Origin: an uncultured Ruminococcus sp. | GTDB taxonomy: Bacteria > Bacillota > Clostridia > Oscillospirales > Acutalibacteraceae | Reading direction: 5' to 3' | NCBI GenBank assembly: GCA_902763365.1 | Contig: CACWRT010000018.1 | Span: 1-53,875 of the forward strand | Length of the DNA: 53,875 bases | Shown: in pieces, positions 15,981 to 24,226 of the stretch | Numbering within the stretch: position 1 is the first letter of the stretch | How the letters are laid out: the number at the start of each line of letters is the position of its first letter | Notes under the pieces: generated by a model | The model's input: only the letters and a program-made list of their open reading frames with translations | Database searches by the model: none | Told to the model about the DNA's origin: nothing | Translations under genes and position numbers: made by a program

Positions 15981-16142
15981 AACGATTCCCTCCAGAGTTA
16001 TATATGTATAGTTTGCAACAGCAATGCTTACAGTATACTATATATCCCTCTGAACAAAATAAATATCAACGGGCAGATTTGATATTCTGATTATTCCACT
16101 GTAGAATAATTTGCTTATATATTGTTTGATAAAGACAAGAAA

Positions 16143-16192
16143 ACAGTGCAGTACCTTTTGAGGATAGATTAAGGTACTGCACTGTGTTTTTT
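16143..16192. terminator. Bidirectional terminator after hsdR
   Basis: A perfect 15-bp stem (16143-16157 with 16171-16185) followed by GTTTTTT on the plus strand and TTTTCTT on the minus strand. It closes the minus-strand restriction operon. Confidence 0.85.
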
Positions 16193-16202
16193 ATTTTGTT
16201 AT

Positions 16203-19200
16203 TTATGCCACTACCTGCAAAGCATTATTCTTGATACTCTCAATAGTCAGCAGGATAGCATTTCTTGTTTTGGAATCAAACATCTTTATAAAGCTGTAGG
16301 GCTTATCAAATGGCGGTTTCATAAGAATTTTAATATCCTCGATATAACCGTTATTCTCGATATGGTTGATGATCTTCAGAATAAATTCGATCTGTTTCTG
16401 ATTGAGCGAGCTGTCATTGATAAATGCAGAAAAAGCAGACATAGCACTATCATGATCGAGTTTTGCTATCTTTCGGATAAGCAATCCAAAGGGAGTGTCG
16501 CCATACTCTCTCTTGTAATCCTCGCTGTTACCAAGCTCCTGCGTAAGTATCCTTTCAAGCTCCGCATAATCACCTTTTGAAAGCGGCAGATTATGGTTCA
16601 GCTTATAGATAACAGTATCGTTTTTATGCTCCTCAACATAGCGGTTGACCTTCTTGCGATAGTCCTCAAAGTCGTATGCCGCACCAAGAGCATCACCCTC
16701 CTTGCTGTCAAGCACAGGGTCATCGAGCTTTGTGAATATTTTAGGTATGCCCGGACCGTGAACGAGGAACTGCATCAGATCACGAAGCTCCTGACGGATT
16801 TTCTCCATTGTCGGAATATTGATATTATCCCAGAATGTATCTGTCTGAATATCCTTGATAAGTGTGAGCTTCTGCTTGACCTGCGGTATCGTGGCTTTAC
16901 GCTCCAATGCTTCAGCAGTCAGGCAGAGCTGATTTTTCAGATAATTCATTGTGGGCAGCTTATCAATATTTGCAAGCATCATTCCGTACATAAAGTTGTC
17001 AAAACGCTTTGCATACTCATCTGTGTCATTTGTAGTGATTAGCGGAGCAATATGCTTTTGAAGCTCCGATATATCCATATCGGAAAGTGATACCCATTTC
17101 TCGTTCTTTTTGAATTTCTCGACATATTCCATTTTTAGCCTTACCGATACAAGGTCATAGGAAAGAGCATTGATGCCTCCATGACAAGTATCTGTGAGCT
17201 GTCTGCGGAAATCCTGATACGCTTCATCGGAGAAACTACCATCCTGCAATGCGAATATGAGCCGAACCTGCTTGCAGAAGATATTTTCTGTCAGGGACTT
17301 TGTTTCTCCTGTTTCATAACCGTTCTTGTGTTCTCTGAAATATTCAAAGTTACCGCAGTAATCGAATATCAGAAAACGACATTTTTCCGTGTATTCGCCG
17401 TCTATACTGTCAATACAGGAAAGCTCTTTGCAAAGTCTTGTGCCTCTGCCTATCATCTGCCAGAATTTAGTTTTTGAGCGTACCTTCTTAAAGAACACAA
17501 GATTGACACATTCGGGAACATCAATGCCCGTGTCCATCATATCTACCGAAACGGCGATAACAGGCATTTTATCAGCTATTTTGAAATCGTCAATGATCGT
17601 CTGGGCATAGCTGTCATCACAGGTGACACGCTGGGCAAAATGTCCGTTACCAAGCTTCGGATAAAGCGAGTTAAAACGCCGCACGATAAATTCAGCGTGT
17701 TCCTTATTCTGGGCGAATATGATCGTTTTGCCGAGCCTGTCACCGCCGTGGACTTTGATACCGCGCTCCATAAGGTCTTGCAGGACGGTATCAACAGTAG
17801 TCTCATTGAACACAAACTTGTTCAGTGCTGCCGAGGGGATAAAGTCCGGGACATAGCCGTCCTCGGCAAAATCGTCCTCATAGCGTTCCTTGTCCTCATC
17901 GGAAAGATCATCGTAGGTGATACCTTCTTCAAGAAACTTCGTCTTTACTTCATAGTTATAATATGGCACAAGCACATGATCGGTATGTACTGCCGTTTCG
18001 TAATCGTAGGCATAGGTCGGCACACCGTTCTCTACCTCAAAGAAATCGTAGGTGTTGCGGTCAACATCGGTTTTCGGTGTCGCTGTCAGACCGACCATTA
18101 TAGCATCGAAATACTCAAAGATAGCACGATATTTCTTAAAAATGCTTCTGTGGCTCTCGTCCGTGATAATAAGGTCGAAGTGTGCAGGAGAAAACAGCGG
18201 TACTCCTTCCTGTGTCTTTGTGCTGTCAATAGCATTAAGTATTGTGGGGTAAGTCGAAAACACAATGCGGGCATTTCTGTCGTCCTTGTTACTGCATAGA
18301 TTACACAGCGACATATCGGGCAGATAATTCTTGAAATCGTCCTTCGCCTGCTTGACAAGAGCCGTTCTGTCAGCAAGAAAAAGAATATTTGTAATATAAC
18401 CTCCACGACTTAGTACATCAGTCAGGCTTGAAGCTGTCCTTGTTTTGCCTGTACCGGTAGCCATGACAAGCAGAGCCTTGCGAAAGCCCTCCTCGATATG
18501 CTCACATACTGCACGGATAGCCTCTTTCTGATAATAGCGGTCCGTAATTCTGTCATCTATTGGGATAGTGCTGAGTTTCTTGCGGGTTTCACGGCGGTTC
18601 ATCAGCTTTTCAAGGTCGGATTTTGTAAAGAAGCCGCTTACTTTCCGCTGCGGAGAGGACAGATCGTCCCAGAAGTAAGTTTCAAAGCCGTTTGAGGTAA
18701 ACATCATAGGTCTGCGTCCGAATTTGCGCTCCAAGCAATCAGCATAAAGTACCGCCTGTTTTCTGCCGATATTGGGGTCTTTACTCGTCCGTTTTGCTTC
18801 AATGACAGCAAGGGGCAGACCGTCACGACCAAACAGCACATAGTCACAGTAGCCTTTCTGTCCGAAAACACCGTTCATATCGGTTACTCCGTATTCTTCC
18901 CAGACATCGGCATCTGTACCGCCAAACTTCCAGCCCATTGATTTAAGGTCAACATCAATGTATATCTTTCGGGTTTTGAACTCCGAGAGATCGGCAGGGA
19001 CAAAGGTACGGCTTTCCTGCTTTTCTTCCTTTCCGGCTGTGAGGGACGCTGACATTTCGGCAATTTTAGCCTGTAATGCCTTGATCTCGCTGTCCTTCTG
19101 CTCAATAAGAGATTCCTGTTCTTTTATCTTTTTGGTATCGATAACAACTTTTTCTGCGGGTATCAGGGCAGGATCAAAATGCCGTTCCTGATAGTCCGAA

Positions 19201-19577
19201 CCATAGCAATAGTCAACCCACTTGATAAATTCAAACAGACTCTCAAGGGCAATCAGAGCGTCAGCCTTATTTACAGCTCTTTCCGTATGCACTGCAAGAT
19301 TGCCGAGCTTGATAATAAAGGGCAGCTTTCCCCAGGTCTGGCTGTCGAGGGCAAAACGGAATGACGGCTCATGGATTAGCGATTGCAAATTGTCCTTATA
19401 GGGCATAATGATCGTGTTATCTGCGGAATACACCCATTTAACTGCAAGCTCCAGAGCCTTACGGCAGCCCACAGCACACATTGCCGGAGAGGTGGAGTAG
19501 ACCTTTTCGGCTTCGATGGCAGCAGCCGAGAATAAAGTGTAATCGGATATACTGCTCAAAAATTCAAAATTGGTCAT
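16203..19577 (-). CDS. hsdR: Type I restriction enzyme R subunit
   Basis: An 1124-residue subunit, last gene of the operon. An N-terminal DUF4145-like helical region (residues 1-130) is typical of EcoEI-family HsdR. Then a coiled coil (160-190), the nuclease domain with 'LAVIEAKR' (about 255-262), and SF2 helicase motifs: 'MATGTGKTRTAS' (Walker A, about 371), 'IITDESHR' (DExH, about 469), 'VGLTATPKTD', and motif VI 'MIGRGTRLCK'. The C-terminal part matches EcoEI_R_C. It translocates DNA with ATP and cuts unmethylated foreign DNA when assembled with M and S. The start overlaps the preceding hsdS part by four bases. Length and motifs are complete, so cleavage capacity looks intact if a working S subunit exists. 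Confidence 0.95.
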   Translation of the reverse strand: MTNFEFLSSISDYTLFSAAAIEAEKVYSTSPAMCAVGCRKALELAVKWVYSADNTIIMPYKDNLQSLIHEPSFRFALDSQTWGKLPFIIKLGNLAVHTERAVNKADALIALESLFEFIKWVDYCYGSDYQERHFDPALIPAEKVVIDTKKIKEQESLIEQKDSEIKALQAKIAEMSASLTAGKEEKQESRTFVPADLSEFKTRKIYIDVDLKSMGWKFGGTDADVWEEYGVTDMNGVFGQKGYCDYVLFGRDGLPLAVIEAKRTSKDPNIGRKQAVLYADCLERKFGRRPMMFTSNGFETYFWDDLSSPQRKVSGFFTKSDLEKLMNRRETRKKLSTIPIDDRITDRYYQKEAIRAVCEHIEEGFRKALLVMATGTGKTRTASSLTDVLSRGGYITNILFLADRTALVKQAKDDFKNYLPDMSLCNLCSNKDDRNARIVFSTYPTILNAIDSTKTQEGVPLFSPAHFDLIITDESHRSIFKKYRAIFEYFDAIMVGLTATPKTDVDRNTYDFFEVENGVPTYAYDYETAVHTDHVLVPYYNYEVKTKFLEEGITYDDLSDEDKERYEDDFAEDGYVPDFIPSAALNKFVFNETTVDTVLQDLMERGIKVHGGDRLGKTIIFAQNKEHAEFIVRRFNSLYPKLGNGHFAQRVTCDDSYAQTIIDDFKIADKMPVIAVSVDMMDTGIDVPECVNLVFFKKVRSKTKFWQMIGRGTRLCKELSCIDSIDGEYTEKCRFLIFDYCGNFEYFREHKNGYETGETKSLTENIFCKQVRLIFALQDGSFSDEAYQDFRRQLTDTCHGGINALSYDLVSVRLKMEYVEKFKKNEKWVSLSDMDISELQKHIAPLITTNDTDEYAKRFDNFMYGMMLANIDKLPTMNYLKNQLCLTAEALERKATIPQVKQKLTLIKDIQTDTFWDNINIPTMEKIRQELRDLMQFLVHGPGIPKIFTKLDDPVLDSKEGDALGAAYDFEDYRKKVNRYVEEHKNDTVIYKLNHNLPLSKGDYAELERILTQELGNSEDYKREYGDTPFGLLIRKIAKLDHDSAMSAFSAFINDSSLNQKQIEFILKIINHIENNGYIEDIKILMKPPFDKPYSFIKMFDSKTRNAILLTIESIKNNALQVVA

Positions 19578-20185
19578 ATAATCTCACTCTCCTTATGTTT
19601 TTCTTTATATTGAAAACGATAAATTTCGATTTGTCGGTATTTCGATTTGTCGGTTTGTTCTACAAAGGCGGCGAATTGCTCTTGTAGGGCAAGTGGTGGT
19701 AGTGGAATTTCAATAGCTCTTACTTTTTGAATACCAAAAGCGGGCTGAGAGGTCGATTTTTTCTCAGCATCTATTATTCTGTCCATATACTCAGATTGAA
19801 AAATAGAGAATAAGTAGTATGGAGCAATTCTTTTAGTATCTGGCTGAATTAGAACAGTATTCGCTGATAGTGCATAAGTTCTTTCAGCAGGAACAAAAAA
19901 TGGTTTACCTATTGTTCCGATTTTGCCAATAATAAAATCTCCTATATGCAAATTGTATCTTGCAATGTGTTCTTGCAAAACATTGTTGCCGACTTTTCTT
20001 GCCGAAGCAAAGTCTATTGTCCGTGTTTGATAGTTACACTCTGCAATGCCAATGTATGGAATACCATTTGCTTCTACAGGTGGTGTTCTATGACTTGGTT
20101 GGGGATCAACTGTTCCTGCAACATCACCTACAAGACATTTACTCCATCTATCTTTATCATAGACGAAATTTCCAAACATCTCCAC
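19574..20185 (-). CDS. hsdS: Type I specificity subunit, C-terminal half (split hsdS)
   Basis: A 203-residue piece with one target-recognition domain ('DRWSKCLVGDVAGTVDPQPSHRTPP...GIPYIGIAECNY', 'GDFIIGKIGTIGKPFFVP', 'IPLPPLALQEQFAAFVEQTDKSK') ending in the conserved helical spacer. Upstream, the same frame stays open and reads the central spacer 'EKIDVLVKSRFVEMFGN', continuing from the gene part at 20239-20667 in another frame. The two look like one HsdS of about 365 residues, split by a one-base shift, most simply in the T6 run at 20254-20259. A GTG at 20185 may allow re-initiation. If made alone it is a half-subunit that would have to pair with another half. Confidence 0.82.
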   Translation of the reverse strand: MEMFGNFVYDKDRWSKCLVGDVAGTVDPQPSHRTPPVEANGIPYIGIAECNYQTRTIDFASARKVGNNVLQEHIARYNLHIGDFIIGKIGTIGKPFFVPAERTYALSANTVLIQPDTKRIAPYYLFSIFQSEYMDRIIDAEKKSTSQPAFGIQKVRAIEIPLPPLALQEQFAAFVEQTDKSKYRQIEIYRFQYKEKHKESEII

Positions 20186-20238
20186 AAACCGTGACTTGAC
20201 AAGTACATCGATTTTCTCTAATATACTTCCACATAGCT

Positions 20239-20667
20239 CTATAAGCCTATCAATTTTTTGTAGACTATCGTTTTACGCTGTTCCTCTATTGTAAGAAGTG
20301 GCAACTTTTCTTTTTGATAATCCTTGAAATAGATATGTGGAATAGTAGCACCAGAGAAATACTTAGCAAGGTTCATATATGTAACCGCATAATATAAATA
20401 TTCAACACAAATCATATCATTTGGAATAAGATACTGCATCGTTCCGATAACAGAAGTTTTTTCAGGTAGTAGCATAGTTCGTCCAATGCCCGCACCGTCT
20501 TTGACAACGGCAATATAAGGTTTGTCCTGATGATAAAAGTCTACATCTTTTATATATCCACTTGCACCGTAGATACCATAAGAACCATTATTATGCTCTA
20601 TGTCCTTTTGTGCAATGTTAGAGCTACCCTTTGAGCAAACTTCTCCGAGCGTGACATACTTTTTCAT
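20239..20667 (-). CDS. hsdS: Type I specificity subunit, N-terminal half (split hsdS)
   Basis: A 142-residue recognition domain: 'KYVTLGEVCSKGSSNIAQKDI', 'GYIKDVDFYHQDKPYIAVVKDGAGIGRTMLLPE', 'LPLLTIEEQRK'. It breaks off at a TAG just after the T6 run (20254-20259, A6 on the coding strand); restoring one base continues into 'IDRLIELCGSILEKIDVLVKSRF' and the next part. The ATG has GAGGAGGTGG upstream. The start sits inside the end of the preceding hsdS frame; in a different frame the preceding gene's original stop forms ATGA with this ATG, the usual coupling of tandem genes. Confidence 0.8.
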   Translation of the reverse strand: MKKYVTLGEVCSKGSSNIAQKDIEHNNGSYGIYGASGYIKDVDFYHQDKPYIAVVKDGAGIGRTMLLPEKTSVIGTMQYLIPNDMICVEYLYYAVTYMNLAKYFSGATIPHIYFKDYQKEKLPLLTIEEQRKTIVYKKLIGL

Positions 20668-21190
20668 GCTGCCACCTCCTCAGAGGTAAACAGCATCTCC
20701 CCGACACACCGTGATTTGAAAGGATAGTGTTGCAGAGGTCTATCAGGTAGGTTACTTTATTGAGTCGTAATACAATATTGCACTGTTCAGACTTATTGGG
20801 TAAAGGAATAAGCATTTTACGCATAACTGCTTGGTTCAACTTTTGCCTTGTTGCACCATTCACTAAGGAAGATACATCGTAAAACATAAGTGAGTAGCAT
20901 AGATAATCTATATCAATGCAATCTTTGGCTTTTAGTACATGAGCGTGATTATTGACCCAACATTTGCCAGAAACACGGTATGCTATCGGTTTATCTTTTG
21001 AACCAAAGTTACCACCGTCCTCAGCCAGCAAAACTAGTTCATCATCGAAAATATAATTGTCAACATAATCTTGAATACCATTAGCTCCATAGTAAGGATA
21101 TATTCCCTTTTTGCGGTCTTTAGATGTTACAGGAACTCGTTGACTGTCAAGTATTTCGCATACATCTTCTAAAAATGCAGTTTTACTCAT
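20624..21190 (-). CDS. hsdS: Type I specificity subunit, single recognition domain (half hsdS)
   Basis: A 188-residue protein with one recognition domain ('FLEDVCEILDSQRVPVTSKDRKKG...IYPYYGANGIQDYVDNYIF', 'HAHVLKAKDCIDIDYLCYSL', 'IPLPNKSEQCNIVLRLNKV') and part of the helical spacer. About 40 C-terminal residues do not look like HsdS. In the alternative frame the DNA there reads 'FKSRCVGEMLFTSEEVAA' and stops as TGA overlapping the next ATG, so a shift probably occurred here too. It overlaps hsdM by 8 bases. It could act as a half-subunit, since dimers of single-domain S proteins are known to work. Confidence 0.8.
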   Translation of the reverse strand: MSKTAFLEDVCEILDSQRVPVTSKDRKKGIYPYYGANGIQDYVDNYIFDDELVLLAEDGGNFGSKDKPIAYRVSGKCWVNNHAHVLKAKDCIDIDYLCYSLMFYDVSSLVNGATRQKLNQAVMRKMLIPLPNKSEQCNIVLRLNKVTYLIDLCNTILSNHGVSGRCCLPLRRWQHEKVCHARRSLLKG

Positions 21191-22718
21191 TCAGCAATCC
21201 CCCCAACTCCGACAGCACACCGCCAATCTCCTTGTAAAGCCCGTCAATGTCAGCCATGATCTCACTTGTCGGAGGATACTCCACCGCCACATACTCCGTC
21301 TTTTTGTACTTGTTGATAGACAGGTCATAGTCGTTATCCACAATTTCCTGCTTCGGAACGAAAAAGCTCTGCTCCGTGCGTTCCCTGTCCGTTTCGCCGT
21401 CAGGGTTATGGAAACGTGCAATAATATCGGGAATATCGTTCTCCGTGATCTCCGAGCGTTTATCATCGAGGGAGAGGCCGTCCGCTTTCATATCGTAAAA
21501 CCACACTTTATCCGTTCCGCCTGCATCGGTCTTGACGAATACAAGCACCGCAGTAGATACTCCGGCATAGGGTTTGAAAACACCGCTTGGCATGGATATA
21601 ACGGCTTTAAGCTGATGATTTTCTATAAGTTCCTGCCTGATAGACTTGTGAGCCTTACTTGAACCGAAAAGCACACCGTCAGGCACGATACAAGCACATC
21701 TGCCGCCCTTTTGCAAAAGCCGCAGGAACAGGGCAAGGAACAGCAGTTCCGTCTTTTTCGTATTCGTGACGGCTTTCAGGTTATCATTGATACTTTCTGC
21801 ATCAATAGAACCCTTGAATGGCGGATTTGCAAGACAAACCGTGTATTTGCCGCTGACATTATTCTGCTTTGAAACGCTGTCCTTATAATCAATATCGGGA
21901 TTTGTGATAGAATGGAGCATCAGGTTCATAGCCGAGATACGGAGCATGGTGTGATCGGTATCATAGCCGGTGAAGGTTTTGTTTGAAAAATCTTCCCACT
22001 GTTCATCAGTCATCGTATCTTCGTAGTGATCCCGGATATACTCTGCTGCGGAGACGAGGAAGCCGGCGGTGCCACAAGCCGGATCGCATATAAGGTCATC
22101 CGGAGTCGGAGCTACAAGCTCCACCATCATCTCGCGAATATGCTTTGGGGTACGGAACTGACCGTTCGTTCCGGAATTATTGAGCTTTTTGAGCATATAT
22201 TCATAAAGATCGCCCTGCATATCAACGTCAGCAATATCATGTTCATAGAGATCATCAAGTCCCGTTATGATTTTCTGTAACACCTGTGCATTAGGAATCA
22301 CAAACACTGCACTTTCCATGTATCGTGAAAAAGCGGTCTGCGCCTGTTCTCCGTCCTCACGGTCAGCGATTTCTATCAGCTCGCCGGATGCATCAAAATC
22401 GGGCAGCTTGCCGTACTTCATCTTTTTTACTGCTGGAAAGGCATATTTCGAGATAATGCTGAAAATATCACGAGCGTCCTTGTTCTTGAATTTGCTCCAA
22501 CGCATAGCCTGTCCGATTTCAGACTGAGGAAAGATCAGGTCAGCAGTATCACCCGTCATATTGGCAAATTCCTCGTTTTCAAGCTCTTTTTCATCGAGTG
22601 AGCGTAAAAACATCAGATAGGTGAGCTGTTCAATGACCGTCAGAGGATTGGTGATACCGCCAGCCCAGATATCCGTCCATATTTTATCTATTTTGTTTTT
22701 AATGACACCAGTTATCAT
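21183..22718 (-). CDS. hsdM: Type I restriction-modification methyltransferase (M subunit)
   Basis: A 511-residue N6-adenine methyltransferase. It has an HsdM_N helical domain (residues 1-140, 'IWAGGITNPLTVIEQLTYLMFLRSLD'), 'QFRTPKHIREMMVELV' near 182-200, the SAM-binding motif 'DLICDPACGTAGFL' near 205-218, and the catalytic 'LANPPF' near 294-299. Length is normal. It protects host DNA and is required with S and R for restriction. First gene of the operon hsdM-hsdS parts-hsdR, transcribed leftwards, all overlapping or nearly so. The ATG has AGGAGG about 5 bases upstream. No sign of damage. Confidence 0.95.
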   Translation of the reverse strand: MITGVIKNKIDKIWTDIWAGGITNPLTVIEQLTYLMFLRSLDEKELENEEFANMTGDTADLIFPQSEIGQAMRWSKFKNKDARDIFSIISKYAFPAVKKMKYGKLPDFDASGELIEIADREDGEQAQTAFSRYMESAVFVIPNAQVLQKIITGLDDLYEHDIADVDMQGDLYEYMLKKLNNSGTNGQFRTPKHIREMMVELVAPTPDDLICDPACGTAGFLVSAAEYIRDHYEDTMTDEQWEDFSNKTFTGYDTDHTMLRISAMNLMLHSITNPDIDYKDSVSKQNNVSGKYTVCLANPPFKGSIDAESINDNLKAVTNTKKTELLFLALFLRLLQKGGRCACIVPDGVLFGSSKAHKSIRQELIENHQLKAVISMPSGVFKPYAGVSTAVLVFVKTDAGGTDKVWFYDMKADGLSLDDKRSEITENDIPDIIARFHNPDGETDRERTEQSFFVPKQEIVDNDYDLSINKYKKTEYVAVEYPPTSEIMADIDGLYKEIGGVLSELGGLLNE

Positions 22719-22840
22719 CGTTTACCTCCTGAAACTGTTTCTTGAAAACATAAAAATCCATTTTTATCGTATCACATTTCGCCTAATTTTTCAACACTGC
22801 ATCCCTGTTTTTTGGCTAAAATATGGTTTTACATATTTCT

Positions 22841-22870
22841 ATTATAAACTACAAGCACAGTGAATATCAA
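22841..22870 (-). promoter_or_regulatory. Promoter of the restriction-modification operon
   Basis: TTGATA (22870-22865), 18-base spacer, TATAAT (22846-22841) on the minus strand. A second weaker candidate, TTGAAA-17-TACGAT, lies nearer the gene (about 22793-22765). Confidence 0.55.
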
Positions 22871-22884
22871 TACGCAAAATTCCA

Positions 22885-22919
22885 GAAAAAAGCCCGATGC
22901 ACAGTTTATTGTACATCGG
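22885..22919 (-). terminator. Terminator of the XRE-ImmA operon
   Basis: Arms 22894-22903 and 22910-22919 pair over 10 bp with one mismatch and, on the minus strand, are followed by GCTTTTTTC. Confidence 0.75.
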
Positions 22920-22948
22920 ATAATACTTTCTTTCTGCATACTTTTCTC

Positions 22949-23587
22949 TCAGTACCTTCTCAAAAAATCCGCCTTAAGCTCCGGCAGGTTCGGAAGATCA
23001 TAGCCTTTATAGCTGAGTGCTTGCAGTTTGAATTCTACAAGATGCTCATCCGTACCAAGCTCCGCTGCCAGCCGGGAGATAGTTGGTATATCGCTATAGT
23101 TATCCCAAAAATTCATAAGCTGTTCTTGCTCAAAATCGTACCTTGCTTTTTTACTTTTATATTCACCGATGTGTTCGTCAATATATTTTTTAACTCTTCT
23201 GTAGTCATCATAATGGATTAGTTCCAGAATATAGTCATCCTCAAGCAGCAGTTCGGCATCAAACAGATTGGCGTTAATCTCACATCTGCTGTTGCTGATG
23301 CTGTATGCCATAGTGTCCTCGAAATGCGTCCCGGCAACAGCTGTTTTATAATCAAGGAACGAATGACCGAGTTCATGGCCTGCGACAATGACTTGTTCTT
23401 CTTCGCTTGCGTGGGCATTTATCCCGATATACTGTTTGCGGTTTACTACAGTATAATAGCCAAGCAGGGTTGGCATTGTTGTAAACATACGGAGCTTTAT
23501 TTTTCTCTGATCTATTATATCAAACGGATCCCGTGTTTTATATTTCTGCACTGCACTTTCTGCCAATTTAATGGATTGGGGTATCAT
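22949..23587 (-). CDS. ImmA/IrrE-family metallopeptidase
   Basis: A 212-residue zinc peptidase of the COG2856 group. The metal site is 'VIVAGHELGHSFLDY' (HExxH at about residues 70-74), with 'NANLFDAELLLEDDYI' supplying the third ligand region. Family members cleave or inactivate a partner XRE repressor after DNA damage or another cue. Here the partner is almost certainly the XRE gene 79 bases upstream on the same strand. The C-terminal third has no domain I recognise. The pair may control itself and neighbouring defence genes, or may be a relic of an element's lysogeny switch. Confidence 0.9.
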   Translation of the reverse strand: MIPQSIKLAESAVQKYKTRDPFDIIDQRKIKLRMFTTMPTLLGYYTVVNRKQYIGINAHASEEEQVIVAGHELGHSFLDYKTAVAGTHFEDTMAYSISNSRCEINANLFDAELLLEDDYILELIHYDDYRRVKKYIDEHIGEYKSKKARYDFEQEQLMNFWDNYSDIPTISRLAAELGTDEHLVEFKLQALSYKGYDLPNLPELKADFLRRY

Positions 23588-23666
23588 CGTATAGCATTTA
23601 CTCCTTTATCGTCCTTTGTTATCCTTTGTAGCCTTTATCAGTCTTAATCTTTACCTTGATATTTCT

Positions 23667-24137
23667 TTATGATCTGTATTTTTTCGGCGTATATTTCTTT
23701 GCATCCTCTTTTGAATCCCAGAAGATAGCTTCCATTTCATCTCTGAATGCTAATCGTTCATCCTCGGAAAGATTACCCCCGGCATAGAAAGCCTGTGCCT
23801 GCTCAAGAATAGCTCTGCCTTGTGCCATTCCCCTTGAGCCGTATCTTTCCTTGGCTCTTGCGAGGAATTCTTCATTATGAAGCTGTTCCTCCAGAATGTC
23901 ATCGTCCAGGAAGTAGTCGGTACCAACCTCAAGGGCAGCTGCAAGTTTTTTGATAGCATCCACCCTCGGCGTCCTTTCTCCTCGTTCAAAATAGCGGATA
24001 GAACGTTCAGACACACCGCTTGCTCTCGACAGTGCGGTAACTGTCATACCGATTGATTTACGCAGTGCTGACAGCTTTTCTCCGATCGTTGCAGTCTGCT
24101 CTTTTACATGATCGATCCTTTTCTCTTGCTCAGTCAT
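23667..24137 (-). CDS. XRE-family repressor partnered with ImmA
   Basis: A 156-residue regulator. Residues 18-75 form a classical Cro/CI helix-turn-helix ('LSALRKSIGMTVTALSRASGVSERSIRYFERGERTPRVDAIKKLAAAL'). The C-terminal part ('LEEQLHNEEFLARAKERYGSRG...EDERLAFRDEMEAIFWDSKEDA') is a helical region seen in ImmA-linked regulators and is the likely target of the peptidase. Its promoter is a perfect TTGACA-17-TATAAT with an operator-like GAAC-GATT-GTTC box inside the spacer and two more boxes nearby, so strong autorepression is expected. Confidence 0.9.
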   Translation of the reverse strand: MTEQEKRIDHVKEQTATIGEKLSALRKSIGMTVTALSRASGVSERSIRYFERGERTPRVDAIKKLAAALEVGTDYFLDDDILEEQLHNEEFLARAKERYGSRGMAQGRAILEQAQAFYAGGNLSEDERLAFRDEMEAIFWDSKEDAKKYTPKKYRS

Positions 24138-24162
24138 GATGTTTTCCTCCTTATGATGTGTG

Positions 24163-24219
24163 GAACAATGTTGCCGGAATGTTTGTTCTTATTATATAAC
24201 GGAACGATTGTTCTGTCAA
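24163..24219 (-). promoter_or_regulatory. Consensus promoter with embedded operators for XRE-ImmA
   Basis: TTGACA (24219-24214), 17-base spacer and TATAAT (24196-24191). GAACGATTGTTC (24202-24213) fills the spacer; GAATGTTTGTTC (24177-24188) and GAACAATGTTGC (24163-24174) follow at 25 and 14 base steps. Confidence 0.8.
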
Positions 24220-24226
24220 TAGCTTT

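Noticed and set aside
23667..24137. Lysogeny repressor of the visible prophage
   Set aside because: The XRE-ImmA pair is separated from the phage genes by the NACHT gene and faces the other way; the link cannot be excluded but is not supported.
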